Positions 1-7,370 are shown, numbered from the stretch's first letter. The stretch: DNA of 14,249 bases from Suillus spraguei (GCA_016800925.1 JABCPU010001167.1:1-14249), one strand, 5' to 3'. A program made the numbers and translations. Notes: generated by a model from the sequence alone, not told the origin.

Positions 1-949
1 ACTGCTTGCTTTGCTCCTCGGTCAATCTTGGAGTCCTGGAGGACCTTCTTGGCAGGCTGGAGTGTGCTGCAAAACAGGTCCATGTACAGCTCCTTGAAAC
101 TGGTACAAGTGAGACAACTGTGGAAATAAAGAGAGAGTCAATCTCAATGGAAGTCTGGGTTGCCGATGATAGCATATGCTTGGCACACTCACAAGAAGTC
201 CGTAAATGATGGCGCGCACACAGGTTGGAGAGATCCATAATATTATTTTCGCTATACAATTGGTAAATAATCAAATCACTCACCCTTCTTGTGCTTGGGC
301 TGGAATTCTTGGGCAAAGCGATTGATGAGACAGTTGTTGAAGTCCTCACCACGAGTGTCGCTGGCAATGGCCTTCACCTCAAAGATGCCCTCCTCAATGG
401 TCAAGAGGGACACATCAAAGGTTCCTCCACCAAGATCGAAAATGAGGATGTCATGCTCACCGATGACTTTCTTGTTGAGACTGCAGGCGATGGCAGCAGC
501 AGTGGGCTTGTTGATGATATGAAGAACGTTCATTCCAGAAATGGTGCCAGCATCTTTTGTAGTCTGTCTCTGAGAGTTGTTGAAGTAGGCAGGGACAGTA
601 ATGACAGCATCACTGATGGCATAGCCCAAGTAGGACTTAGCAGTCTCCCTTATTTTAAGGAGAACCATGGACGAGATATCTTCAGGAGAAAATTCCTTCT
701 GTTCTCCCTTATACTCCACTCAGATGTATGGCTTACCAGCCTTGTTGAAAATGGTGAAGGGGAAGTGCTTGATGTCCGACTGGACCTCAGCATTGTTGAA
801 CTTATGGCTGATGAGACAATTAGTGCTATTGATGTTAGCACAAGGAATGTAAAAAGAGGTCAACACTTACATGTTGTGGGGGTTCATAGTGGCCTGATTC
901 TTGGCAGCATCACCAGTCAACTGCTCATTGTTGGCATAGTGTGAGGGCC
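1..949 (-). pseudogene. Hsp70-family chaperone pseudogene, nucleotide-binding domain part
   Basis: Hsp70 proteins are ATP-driven cytosolic chaperones. Read on the minus strand, the exon from 807 to about 291 encodes the core of the ATPase domain: [20 protein letters not shown], then VTVPAYFN, the [12 protein letters not shown] segment, the phosphate-binding [20 protein letters not shown] and GEDF. 871-949 carries the preceding GDAAKNQATMNPHN segment. Below about 245 a further block (LRTSCECAK, then TQTSIEIDSLF, then MDLFCSTLQPAKKVLQDSK) matches the next stretch of the family. Damage: an in-frame TGA at 722-720 just before VEYKGE, where fungal Hsp70s often have Arg (CGA to TGA would fit); DTHLGGEDF shortened to DTRGEDF; the usual NEPTAAAIAYGL changed to [13 protein letters not shown] second intron seems to start with GTGAGT near 290, but no proper AG acceptor sits before GATCTC near 240. 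The first exon (GIDLGTT) was not found. Gene decay is clear; the exact exon ends below 290 are uncertain. Confidence 0.88.
808..870 (-). other. 63-nt spliceosomal intron in the Hsp70 pseudogene
   Basis: On the minus strand the intron begins GTAAGT (870-865) and ends CATCAG (813-808). Branch-point candidates are GCTAAC at 839-834 and CACTAAT at 825-819. It separates the MNPHN codons from KFNNAEVQSDIKHFPF, so removing it restores family-like order, although residues usually found between the two blocks (VFDAKRLIGR) are missing. The size and signals are typical of basidiomycete introns, so this was an intron-bearing gene rather than a processed copy. Confidence 0.75.
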
Positions 950-1190
950 CTGTAAAATACATGTGAGAAGCACAAAAATACAAATACCTTCTCCAGGAGA
1001 GGTGTTAATGTTGTTGGAAGCAGACCCTTCAGTCACTTCTATTGCAAACCATGTTGATAGGATGTGTACATTGGCCTGCAAAACCAGGTGTACAGGACAC
1101 CAGCCAGCCTATCCAGCTACTGTATAGTCTGGTCATACAGAATGTGTGTAGACCGTTGCCTCATATAGAGAATGATATAGGGTAGGCCAG
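950..1190. other. no gene recognised
   Basis: This stretch would hold the 5' part of the Hsp70 gene. A TTTTACAG acceptor-like site (minus, 957-950) and a GTATTTG donor-like site at 987 are present, but no Hsp70 start (GIDLGTT motif) can be read in any frame, and from about 1060 the sequence takes on the flavour of the minisatellite that follows. Confidence 0.4.
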
Positions 1191-1900
1191 TGGGCATCTG
1201 CACTATGGTGGATTAGGCCTGCTGCCTCTACATTTTGTAGAGGGTGGTCAGCCGGCTAGGCTAGGCTAGGCATTTGCAAATACTGGTGAGTCACCCTGCT
1301 CTTGCAGTTGATGGAGCACTATGTGAAGGGTGGCCAGCTGCCTAACCATATCATTTGAACTGATAGGCCAGCATCCCCATGCAGGATGTATACCAGGCTC
1401 GGCTGGTGGTGCAATTTGTGGAGGGTGACCAGCCGGCTGACCTTGTTATTTGAACTAACCAGCTACCCTGCCCCTGCAGCATGCACCACACAGCTGGCTG
1501 GTGGGCATCTGCACTATGGTGGGTTAGGCCTGCTGCCTCTGCAAGTTGTGGATGGTGACCGGCCAGCTGACCATTTCTTTGCACTGATCAGCTACCCAGC
1601 CCTTGCAGTATGTATAAAGTGCCAGCCAGTGGTGCAATTTGTGGAGGGTGACTGGCCAGCTGGCCTTTCATTTGAACTGACTGGCCACCCTTGCCCCTGC
1701 TGCATGCACAACAGGGCCGGCCAGTAGTGCAATTTGTGGAGGGTGACAGGCCAGCTGGCCTTGTCATTTGAACTAACTGGCCACCCTGCCCCTGCTGCAT
1801 GCACAACAGGCCGGCCGGTGGGCATCTGCCCTATGGTGGGTCAGGCCTGCTGCCTCTAAAGGGTGGCTGGCCAGCTGACCATTCTATGCAGCCTGTATGA
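1191..1900. repeat. GC-rich minisatellite with a higher-order period
   Basis: The basic unit is about 95 bp: GCAATTTGTGGAGGGTGAC, a GGCCAGCTG block, CATTTGAACT, a TGGCCACCCTGCCCCTG block, then GCATGCACAACAGG and a GGCCGGCC block. Unit starts are seen at 1411, 1541 (variant), 1634 and 1729. A second block, GGGCATCTGC followed by a GGTGGGTTAGGCCTGCTGCC-like stretch, occurs only at 1192, 1503 and 1820, spaced 311 and 317 bp, giving a longer period over the short one. The array holds perfect palindromes GGCCAGCTGGCC (1654-1665, 1749-1760) and GGCCGGCC (1715-1722, 1809-1816). Open frames cross it on both strands but follow the repeat and have no recognised domain. Confidence 0.85.
1254..1271. repeat. 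GGCTA short tandem repeat
   Basis: 3.6 head-to-tail copies of GGCTA at the left part of the minisatellite region. Confidence 0.7.
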
Positions 1901-2362
1901 CAGGACCAGCCAATATACTTCTTACTTAAGTAAGCAGTCCAGAAATATTTTTGGTTCCATTAAGTTCATGATGAGCTTATCAACTGATGTATGATGTAGT
2001 TTACTCTACTAAATTTCAGATGAACTGCCCATTATCTCTCCTACCTTCCTCCCCAGAGTTGCTGATAGCTCAGTGGTCCTGCTTTTGAGTTTGTCCATTA
2101 GGAACAAGAAAAAATGAACCAACGTTCCCACCACTCCACATATTAGACAATGTTCCTGTGATCCGATTAGGCATGATGTAATAGACTAATAGCCTCATAT
2201 GGTTGAATTAAATTAGACCCTTGACATCCTGCCTTGGTTTGCCCAGGGGTGGTTTCCCCCTTTTTCATGGAGGGAAGATCCAGCAAGTTGCCTATTGAAT
2301 ATTAAAATGGTGCTTACCAGCTTAAAATCACCAAGGAGTGGTGAAATAAAAAATGATATAAA
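1901..2362. other. no gene recognised
   Basis: AT-rich sequence with no long open frame, no recognisable RNA gene and no clear repeat. Nothing supportable was seen. Confidence 0.5.
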
Positions 2363-2560
2363 AAGCTAGAGAAAGAAATGCAGTTAGTTAATAAGAAAAA
2401 AAAGAAAAAAAAAGATTGCCTCAATCATCCAGGGAGGCGCAAACCAAGGGAATATTAAGGAAGCTAGAGAATAAATGCAGTTAGAAAGTGTTAAGAAACT
2501 TAAAACAAAATGAGGAGCTCAACAAAACAAGGGAGGCACAAAAGCTGTAAGAGGTCAATA
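2363..2560. repeat. A-rich segment with imperfect direct repeat
   Basis: AAGCTAGAGAAAGAAATGCA (from 2363) recurs as AAGCTAGAGAATAAATGCAG (from 2461), 98 bp apart, both followed by TTAG. GGGAGGCGCAAACCAAGGG (about 2430) is echoed by GGGAGGCACAAAAG (about 2530). A-runs with single G interruptions lie between. No coding potential seen. Confidence 0.55.
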
Positions 2561-2597
2561 GACAAAAAACAGGAAAATAAGAAAAAAAACAAACTGT

Positions 2598-2832
2598 ATC
2601 CCCCAGATCTCAAGTAAAGGCTCCAGTCCCTGGGGACATGGATAGCCAAAAAGAGCCCCCAGTACCCAAAGTCAAAGGCACCAGTCCCTAGGGACATGGA
2701 TAGCCAAGACTCAATCCCCCAGATCCAAACATTCAAGGTGCCAGTCCCTGGGGACATGGATAGCCAAGAATATAGCCCACAGATCCCAAAAGTTAGAGGC
2801 ACCAGTCCCTGGGGACATGGATAGCCAAAAAG
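2598..2832. repeat. four-copy ~60-bp tandem repeat
   Basis: CCAGTCCCTGGGGACATGGA followed by TAGCCAA occurs at 2623, 2681, 2741 and 2802 (spacings 58, 60 and 61 bp), each preceded by a less conserved CCCCCAGAT-type half. Since the spacings are not all multiples of three, a coding repeat is unlikely, although a minus-strand frame runs across it. Confidence 0.9.
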
Positions 2833-2890
2833 ACCTAAAATCAAAAGCAAAAGAGTCAATAAAATAAAACAAAACAAAAACTGACCTTAA

Positions 2891-2910
2891 GGCGCACTTG
2901 ATAGTGCGCC
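2891..2910. repeat. perfect inverted repeat, 8-bp arms, 4-nt loop
   Basis: GGCGCACT-TGAT-AGTGCGCC is a GC-rich perfect hairpin in AT-rich surroundings. It is followed by ATTTGTCAAAT (a small palindrome) and a TATATATATATA run at about 2930. No T-tract follows as in a terminator, and no CTRR end as in a Helitron. Confidence 0.8.
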
Positions 2911-3400
2911 ATTTGTCAAATGATAGTTGTATATATATATAAAGTTAGTACTGCAACATAAGAATAAAAAAAGACTTACTGAGAGCAGCTGAAAAATAAT
3001 GTAACACTGCCTTTGACCACTTGCAGCTGCAGTCTGCAAGTAGCCAAAGGACAGGTACATATAAAAAATATGTTGAGTAAATAAAGAAGTTGAGTGTAAT
3101 AAGGGAAGTGGTGTCATGGTTGACGGTTGAGAAAGATGAACCATGCGAATGATATTGAGAGTTGATGTATTGTTTGTTTATTTGTTGTTGTTTGTACCAG
3201 CTGTTCCCACACTCAATTCCACTGGTTGTGGGACTGACAGTGGGACTGCTATTACTTAATTCTTCGACCTGGGACAAATTCTTGGGTTACTGAACTAGCT
3301 CTTAGTCATGTGAGTTTGTTTGTCTATTCATGGCTTGTAGTATACTAACTACAGTGTCAGCTTCTCTTTTATTAATGTCTCCTTTTGTCAACGCACCTCA
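2911..3400. other. no gene recognised
   Basis: AT-rich stretch with a TA microsatellite (about 2929-2941), a T/G-rich run TTGTTTGTTTATTTGTTGTT near 3170, and a duplicated GTGGGACTG at about 3227 and 3240. The minus-strand open frames are short and show no domain. Confidence 0.45.
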
Positions 3401-3870
3401 AGTTCTTTCATGTTTTTCAGGTGAGTTTGTCTTTTTTTAAGACATCTTTTGTTGATGTGTGTTTTTTGAATGTGTCTTTTTGGTAATGTGTTTGTTGTAT
3501 AACGTGTCTTATTTCAGGTGAGCTTTCATTATTTTATTGTGTCTTTTTGGTTGATGCATCTTTTTGTCAGGTGATTTTCTTTCTTTTGTCAACTTGTCTT
3601 TTTGTTGACACATCTTTTTGTCAGGTGAGTTTATTTCTTTTGTTAATGCATCTTTTTGTCAGGTGATTCCTCTTTCTGTTCTTAACACATCTTCTGCTTG
3701 ACACATCTTTTTGTTAGGTGAGTTTTCTTTCATTTGTTATCGCGTCTTTGTGTTAACACGTCTTTTTGACAGGTATTTTTTTTTCTTTTGTTAATATGTC
3801 TTTCTGTTGATGTGTCTTCTTGGCAATGCGTCTTTTGCTTGACGTGTCTTTTTGACAGGTGAGTTTTTTT
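3400..3870. repeat. degenerate T-rich tandem repeat with splice-donor-like motifs
   Basis: A unit of roughly 54 bp (TCTTTTTGTCAGGTGAGTTT plus a TTTCTTTTGTTAA-like half) recurs. The CAGGTGA-type core starts at 3418, 3515, 3568, 3622, 3660, 3715 (TAGGTGA), 3770 (CAGGTA) and 3856; spacings are 97, 53, 54, 38, 55, 55 and 86. TCTTTTTG also recurs between cores. The array ends about 60 bp upstream of the ATG at 3933, so it occupies that gene's promoter or 5' leader position. Confidence 0.8.
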
Positions 3871-3932
3871 TTTGTTCCAATTTTGCATTGTGCTAATACT
3901 AACTACAATTACAGTTCAAATGCTCATCAACC

Positions 3933-4112
3933 ATGGTCCTCACAAAAAACACTGCCAAGAAATCCAATGGTGGCTCAGCGCCATGTGTCATCCTCAATTT
4001 TGCAAGAGCTGTCAGTACTTCTGGAGTGGAGCGCCAGAGAAGGCAGGCATTGACCGCCTCCAAGGTCACAGCTGTGGGAGGTGGGGATGTTGAAAGGAGA
4101 AATGCTCACCAT
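3933..4112 (+). pseudogene. histone H3-tail-like gene, first 60 codons, cut by LTR insertion
   Basis: The ATG at 3933 sits in a good context (CAACCATGG). The product begins MVLTKNTAKKSNGGSAP, which aligns without gaps to the start of histone H3: T3, K4, T6, A7, K9, S10, G12, G13, A15 and P16 are identical, and K8 replaces R8. R2, K14 and R17 are not kept. After residue 20 it leaves H3: a basic segment (VERQRRQALTASKVTAVGGG) follows, with no histone fold. The frame reaches exactly codon 60, where the retrotransposon LTR begins at 4113, so the 3' part is missing here. From memory, Agaricomycete genomes encode families of proteins with H3-like tails followed by Cys-rich PHD-like domains; membership is inference. 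The product is unlikely to be nucleosomal H3. Known H3 tails are written and read at K4 and K9, so a mimic of these marks is possible. Confidence 0.7.
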
Positions 4113-4586
4113 TGTTACAGTTGTATGTGCCCCTATTCATTTTCCCTTTATCTTCTTACTTGTATATCATGTCACATGACTTGACTCATATGCTCAACGC
4201 ATCTGTACAACACATGCCTTCCTTATTAGGATATGCAGTTACATTCTCATGGTTACCTGGTCTGTGCGCACATATCTACCTATATGAGCACAGTGTACTT
4301 GTAGTAGATTCTTTACTTTAATCTTACTGGGTTTTACCTGGAACATCCTTCGCTTAGGTCTCCAACCTAAGTCGTCTTGAATCGCTTCTAAGTCTAAGCA
4401 CTCCTTAGCCTTAGTCTCTATTCTTGCAGAACCTCTCGGACTTATCCTTGAGGCCAGACCTTTGATCGTACTCGGAACATGTTCCTTGTACTTTCACCTT
4501 GTCCTCTTCTGGACATTGTAAGAACCTCCCAGCAGACCATCTGTGTCTTTTCACTGTCGCTGGTGATGCCATCCCAGTTCGTAACA
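4113..4586 (+). repeat. 5' LTR of the plus-strand element
   Basis: 474 bp, from TGTTACAG to TTCGTAACA, with a TGTTAC/GTAACA terminal inverted repeat. It matches, in reverse, 6882-7354 and the visible 13944-14249. It contains the TATA motif, the predicted start and primer block, and a conserved hairpin CTTAGGT-CTCCA-ACCTAAG (4353-4371) that is also intact in the other two LTRs. Confidence 0.93.
4281..4325 (+). promoter_or_regulatory. LTR promoter and predicted RNA 5' end (self-primer block)
   Basis: TATATGAG at 4281-4288 (TATATAAG in both LTRs of the minus copy) lies 34 bp before ACTTTAATCTT (4315-4325), the usual TATA-to-start distance. The 11-nt block is the exact reverse complement of the sequence at 4588-4598. 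The transcription start is inferred, not observed. Confidence 0.65.
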
Positions 4587-4587
4587 A

Positions 4588-4598
4588 AAGATTAAAGT
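4588..4598 (+). promoter_or_regulatory. primer-binding site, self-priming type
   Basis: AAGATTAAAGT begins one base after the LTR end, where a Ty3/gypsy element normally pairs with a tRNA 3' end. No TGG start, as expected for a tRNA primer, is present. Instead the 11 nt pair perfectly with 4315-4325 in the LTR. In Schizosaccharomyces pombe Tf1 the first 11 nt of the mRNA fold back on the priming site in the same way. Confidence 0.75.
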
Positions 4599-4640
4599 CT
4601 ATTTGATTGTCGACTATCCAGTCTTCAACCCCGAACCCTG

Positions 4641-4657
4641 ATTGCTTAGATAAGCAG
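4641..4657 (+). repeat. palindrome in the 5' leader
   Basis: TGCTTA-GA-TAAGCA (4643-4656). The minus copy has a different, also perfect palindrome at the corresponding leader position (13865-13880). A role such as RNA dimerisation is only a guess. Confidence 0.4.
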
Positions 4658-4731
4658 ATTAAGCCCTAACGAACAGCAAGACAGCGCGTGTAGGCACCGA
4701 GAAAGTATAACTCACTAGAAGAATCACCAAT

Positions 4732-5565
4732 ATGACGACCAAAGAATTTGAATACAAGATCGGTCAACCAACTGCTTTTGATGGAGATCGCGACAATTCT
4801 CGCGAATTTATCCAGTCATGCAATCTTCACTTCGACATCAACGAAAAGCTTTACACTACCGACAAGCAGAAGATCATTTTCATAACATCCTTTATGACAG
4901 AAAAGAATGCCAAATCCTGGAAAGAGCAATTCCTTGATCATGCTCAATCAACCGACACCTCTGGACAAAAAGTTGGTTATGGAACAATGGTGGATTTTAT
5001 GAAAAGCTTCAAAGAAGCCTTCGACCCAGTGGATACCAAAGGAACCACACTCGTAAAACTCAAGGACCTCAAACAAGGAAGTGGAGATCTCCACACTTAT
5101 ATCGCTGATTTTGAGGCACTTGCAGCCAAGGCTCATATCACCGATAATGCAACGAAGATCCAATTCTTCCAAGATGGCCTGAATTGGGGTATCCTCACAA
5201 AGCTTTTCACGCTAGGAGATGTCTCAGAAGTATTCCGAGATGTTGTGCTGCAATGCGTTTCCATTGACAACTCCCATCATCGTCTTCAAGCTATGAGGAC
5301 ACATCATGCTCCACAACAGAAGAAGAAGAACTATGGAAATGCGCGGTACACTCCGAACTGTGATTCCAATGCAATGGTCGTAGATCGAATCTCTGATACA
5401 GAGAGATCCGAATGCATGAAGAAGGGGCAATGCTTCGGATGCAAGAAGACAGGACACCGTATTCATAATTGTCCTGACAGAAAGAAGAAGACCCCGCTCC
5501 AACAAACCGAAGTCAAAGAAGAAGAAGACGAGGAAACCATGAGGCGTATTGTTGTGGATTTTTAA
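4732..5565 (+). CDS. gag: Gag capsid/nucleocapsid polyprotein of the plus element (277 aa, intact)
   Basis: Gag assembles the virus-like particle and packages the element's RNA in the cytoplasm. Residues about 12-175 form a helical capsid-type region of the retrotransposon Gag family (FDGDRDNSREFIQSCNLHF, later DLKQGSGDLHTYIADFEALA and FFQDGLN). Residues about 195-255 are basic, with one zinc knuckle C234-X2-C237-X4-H242-X4-C247 (CFGCKKTGHRIHNC). The tail is acidic (EEEDEE) and ends RIVVDF. The ATG at 4732 follows a 145-nt leader and is matched by the ATG at 13758 in the minus copy. No frameshift or premature stop is present. The TAA at 5563 overlaps the frameshift signal from which protease and pol are read. 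Spacing and length suit a compact chromovirus Gag. Confidence 0.92.
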   Translation: MTTKEFEYKIGQPTAFDGDRDNSREFIQSCNLHFDINEKLYTTDKQKIIFITSFMTEKNAKSWKEQFLDHAQSTDTSGQKVGYGTMVDFMKSFKEAFDPVDTKGTTLVKLKDLKQGSGDLHTYIADFEALAAKAHITDNATKIQFFQDGLNWGILTKLFTLGDVSEVFRDVVLQCVSIDNSHHRLQAMRTHHAPQQKKKNYGNARYTPNCDSNAMVVDRISDTERSECMKKGQCFGCKKTGHRIHNCPDRKKKTPLQQTEVKEEEDEETMRRIVVDF

Positions 5566-5599
5566 CTTGGAGAAACAAAGACTCGACGTATGTTTCTCT
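5556..5599 (+). promoter_or_regulatory. candidate -1 ribosomal frameshift signal at the gag/pol junction
   Basis: In Gag phase the sequence reads G GAT TTT TAA. The heptamer GGATTTT (5556-5562) is followed by a 6-nt spacer (5563-5568) and a hairpin GGAGAAAC (5569-5576) / GTTTCTCT (5592-5599) with a 15-nt loop, eight pairs including one G-U. The protease frame is -1 relative to Gag and is open across the heptamer (codons TTT TTA ACT TGG). The minus copy has the same heptamer, spacer and stem, with TGA instead of TAA. G GAU UUU before a stop is, as I recall, the shift site of red clover necrotic mosaic virus. Confidence 0.7.
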
Positions 5600-6881
5600 G
5601 AATGTATTACTAAGACTTGTACGTGCTGTAGGTGAAAGAAAAGAACTTCGTGTCCCTATCACCCTTCACTCGCGTACTCGCCTAAAATCTGTCGACACCA
5701 CCGCCATTATTGATTCAGGAGCTGCAGGAACATTCATTTCCGAAGAGTTTGTGAAACTCCATCAGATCACATGACGAAAACTCAAAACACCATTCCGAGT
5801 TACTACGGCAGATGGAACCCTTATCAAAGGGGGACCAATCATGCACTACTGCCTCCTAGTGGTCAAAATTGATGAATGAACCATGTATGGAAAATTCCAT
5901 ATCACCAAACTAGGAAGAAGAGATCAAATCCTTCTGAGAATTCCATGGTTACATGCAATGAACCCGAGTATAGGTTGGGCTGCTGAAACACTAGTCCTTC
6001 CCCGAACAACGAAATCGGATGAAATAGAAGTTGATATGGATATGGATCGAAAAAAGAATGGATTGCCCCCAGTCTTCAATTGTCATTCTAAGAAATGGCA
6101 ACATTCCCAACTTCCGAGATCCCTCATAATCCCTTCCATTCCCAATGACCCCGAACCAGAAGTACAAACTCCAAGCACCATCGACCCTGCCCCCATATAC
6201 AATTACGCGAGCGGTATCACCAATTCCCTGCACAGAAAAACGCAAGAACGAATCCGAGCCCAAATATCGGATCGGCCATGAACCTATTGAGCAACGGCCA
6301 ATAGAAGAACAGAAGTTTGGAAAAAGAAAAGCAGAAGAAGAGATCCCTGGACGGGATACAAATGTACCAAAACTATCCAAGTTTTATGTTCCCCCAAAAA
6401 CTCTTCAACAAACTCCCTCGGCTTCAATTGAGGAAATCCCCGATGAAGAAGAACCCATGCCCTCGTTAATCCCAACAGAGGATGATAAACAATTCAACAC
6501 AATGCAAGACATCTGGCACGCGCCAGAAGTACGTGAAATTTCTTCTTACGAACTAGGAGATGGAGAATTTCTTGTGGAATATGATATTGATGGAGCTAGC
6601 ATGAGAATCATAGAAGAAGTATCCATGGATACACCGCTGACACAGGATGGAACTTCTCGACTCGAACAACTCCCCAAATACTCCACAAATCTCTCTCCTC
6701 CTCTAAAATACAGTAACAAAGCTCAGGAATTCGCCACAGATGAGAAGGAAAAGAAGAAGAAATCCTTTGGAGAATTGGTCCTGGACTATTTGCACAACTT
6801 TGCAGACGTCTTTGCTAAAGACAGATTAAACAAACTACCCCCTGAACACCCTGGTATTGATCATCAGATCGATACTAAACC
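5559..6881 (+). pseudogene. pol: Pol of the plus element: protease, linker, RT start (truncated)
   Basis: Starting in the -1 frame after gag, the protein reads FLTWRNKDSTYVSLN and then an aspartic protease with active site DSGAAGTF (DSG at 5712-5720) and ILLRIPWLHAMNP as the protease end. A proline- and charge-rich linker follows (rich in EEE and KKKK), then LVLDYLHNFADVFAKD and LPPEHPGIDHQIDTKP, the start of RT. Three lesions are seen: TGA at 5772-5774 and 5877-5879, both CGA in the minus copy, and one extra A in the run 6236-6240 that moves the frame by one (the minus copy has four A). RT proper, RNase H and integrase are cut off by the inserted element. The protease would otherwise mature Gag and Pol inside the particle. 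Confidence 0.85.
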
Positions 6882-7354
6882 TGTTACGAACTGGGGTGGC
6901 GTCACCAGCGACAGTGAAAAGACACAGATGGTCTGCTGGGAAGTTCTTACAATGTCCAAAAAGGACAAGGTGAAAGTACAAGGAACGCGTTCCGAGTACG
7001 ATCAAGGGTTCGGCCTCAAAGACAAGTCTAAGAGGTTCTGCAAGAATAGAGACTAAGACTAAGGAGTGCTTAGACTTAGAGACGATTCAAGACGACTTAG
7101 GTTGGAGACCTAAGCGAAGGAGATTCCAGGTAAAACCCAGTAAGATTAAAGTAAAGAATCTACTTCAAGTACACTGTGCTTATATAGGTAGATATGTGCG
7201 CACAGACCAAGTAACTGTGAGAATGTAACTGCATATCCTAATAAGGAAGGCATGTGTTGTACAGATGCGTTGAGCATATGAGTCAAGTCATGTGATACGA
7301 TATACAAGTAAGAAGATAAAGAGAAAATGAATAGGGGCATGTACAACTGTAACA
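6882..7354 (-). repeat. 3' LTR of the nested element
   Basis: 473 bp, TGTTACAG (7354-7347) to CGTAACA (6888-6882) on the minus strand. It holds TATATAAG at 7186-7179, the start block ACTTTAATCTT at 7152-7142 (34 bp apart) and the CTTAGGT/ACCTAAG hairpin at 7096-7114. It differs from the visible part of the other LTR of the same element (13944-14249) by about nine substitutions and three small deletions in roughly 306 bp, so the insertion does not look recent. Confidence 0.93.
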
Positions 7355-7367
7355 TTACCACCTTATT
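7355..7367 (-). promoter_or_regulatory. candidate polypurine tract
   Basis: AATAAGGTGGTAA directly abuts the 3' LTR. It is purine-rich but broken by three T. Its position is right for plus-strand DNA priming. Confidence 0.5.
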
Positions 7368-7370
7368 ACA

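Larger units (their letters stand above)
4113..6881 (+). mobile_element. Ty3/gypsy retrotransposon (chromovirus type), 5' part, interrupted at 6882
   Basis: Order: LTR (4113-4586), priming site, leader, gag, protease, linker, then the first RT residues (HPGIDHQIDTKP). The 3' part is absent because an opposite-strand element of the same family begins precisely at 6882 with TGTTAC. The five bases before this element are ACCAT (4108-4112), the candidate target duplication to look for at its far end. Over the 2.15 kb of coding sequence only three lesions are visible: TGA at 5772 and 5877, and an extra A in 6236-6240. The family assignment rests on Gag, protease and RT start, and on the chromodomain found in the sister copy. 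Confidence 0.9.

Noticed and set aside
291..944. 217-codon plus-strand ORF
   Set aside because: It lies antisense to the Hsp70 exon and intron and has no domain; a shadow of the minus-strand gene.
1386..1825. Open frames on both strands through the minisatellite
   Set aside because: The translated sequence only mirrors the DNA repeat; unit lengths vary and are not multiples of three.
2500..2877. 125-codon minus-strand ORF with hydrophobic, repeated WLSM segments
   Set aside because: It follows the ~60-bp DNA repeat. Spacings of 58, 60 and 61 bp do not preserve a frame, and the ends are A-rich low-complexity sequence.
2891..2925. Helitron 3' end
   Set aside because: The hairpin is suitable, but no CTRR motif follows at 10-12 nt on either strand.
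3400..3870. CRISPR-like array
   Set aside because: The repeats are degenerate, unevenly spaced and T-rich in a eukaryotic setting, with no cas genes.
4587..4610. tRNA-type primer-binding site
   Set aside because: There is no TGG at the LTR edge, and an exact 11-nt complement exists inside the element's own predicted RNA start.
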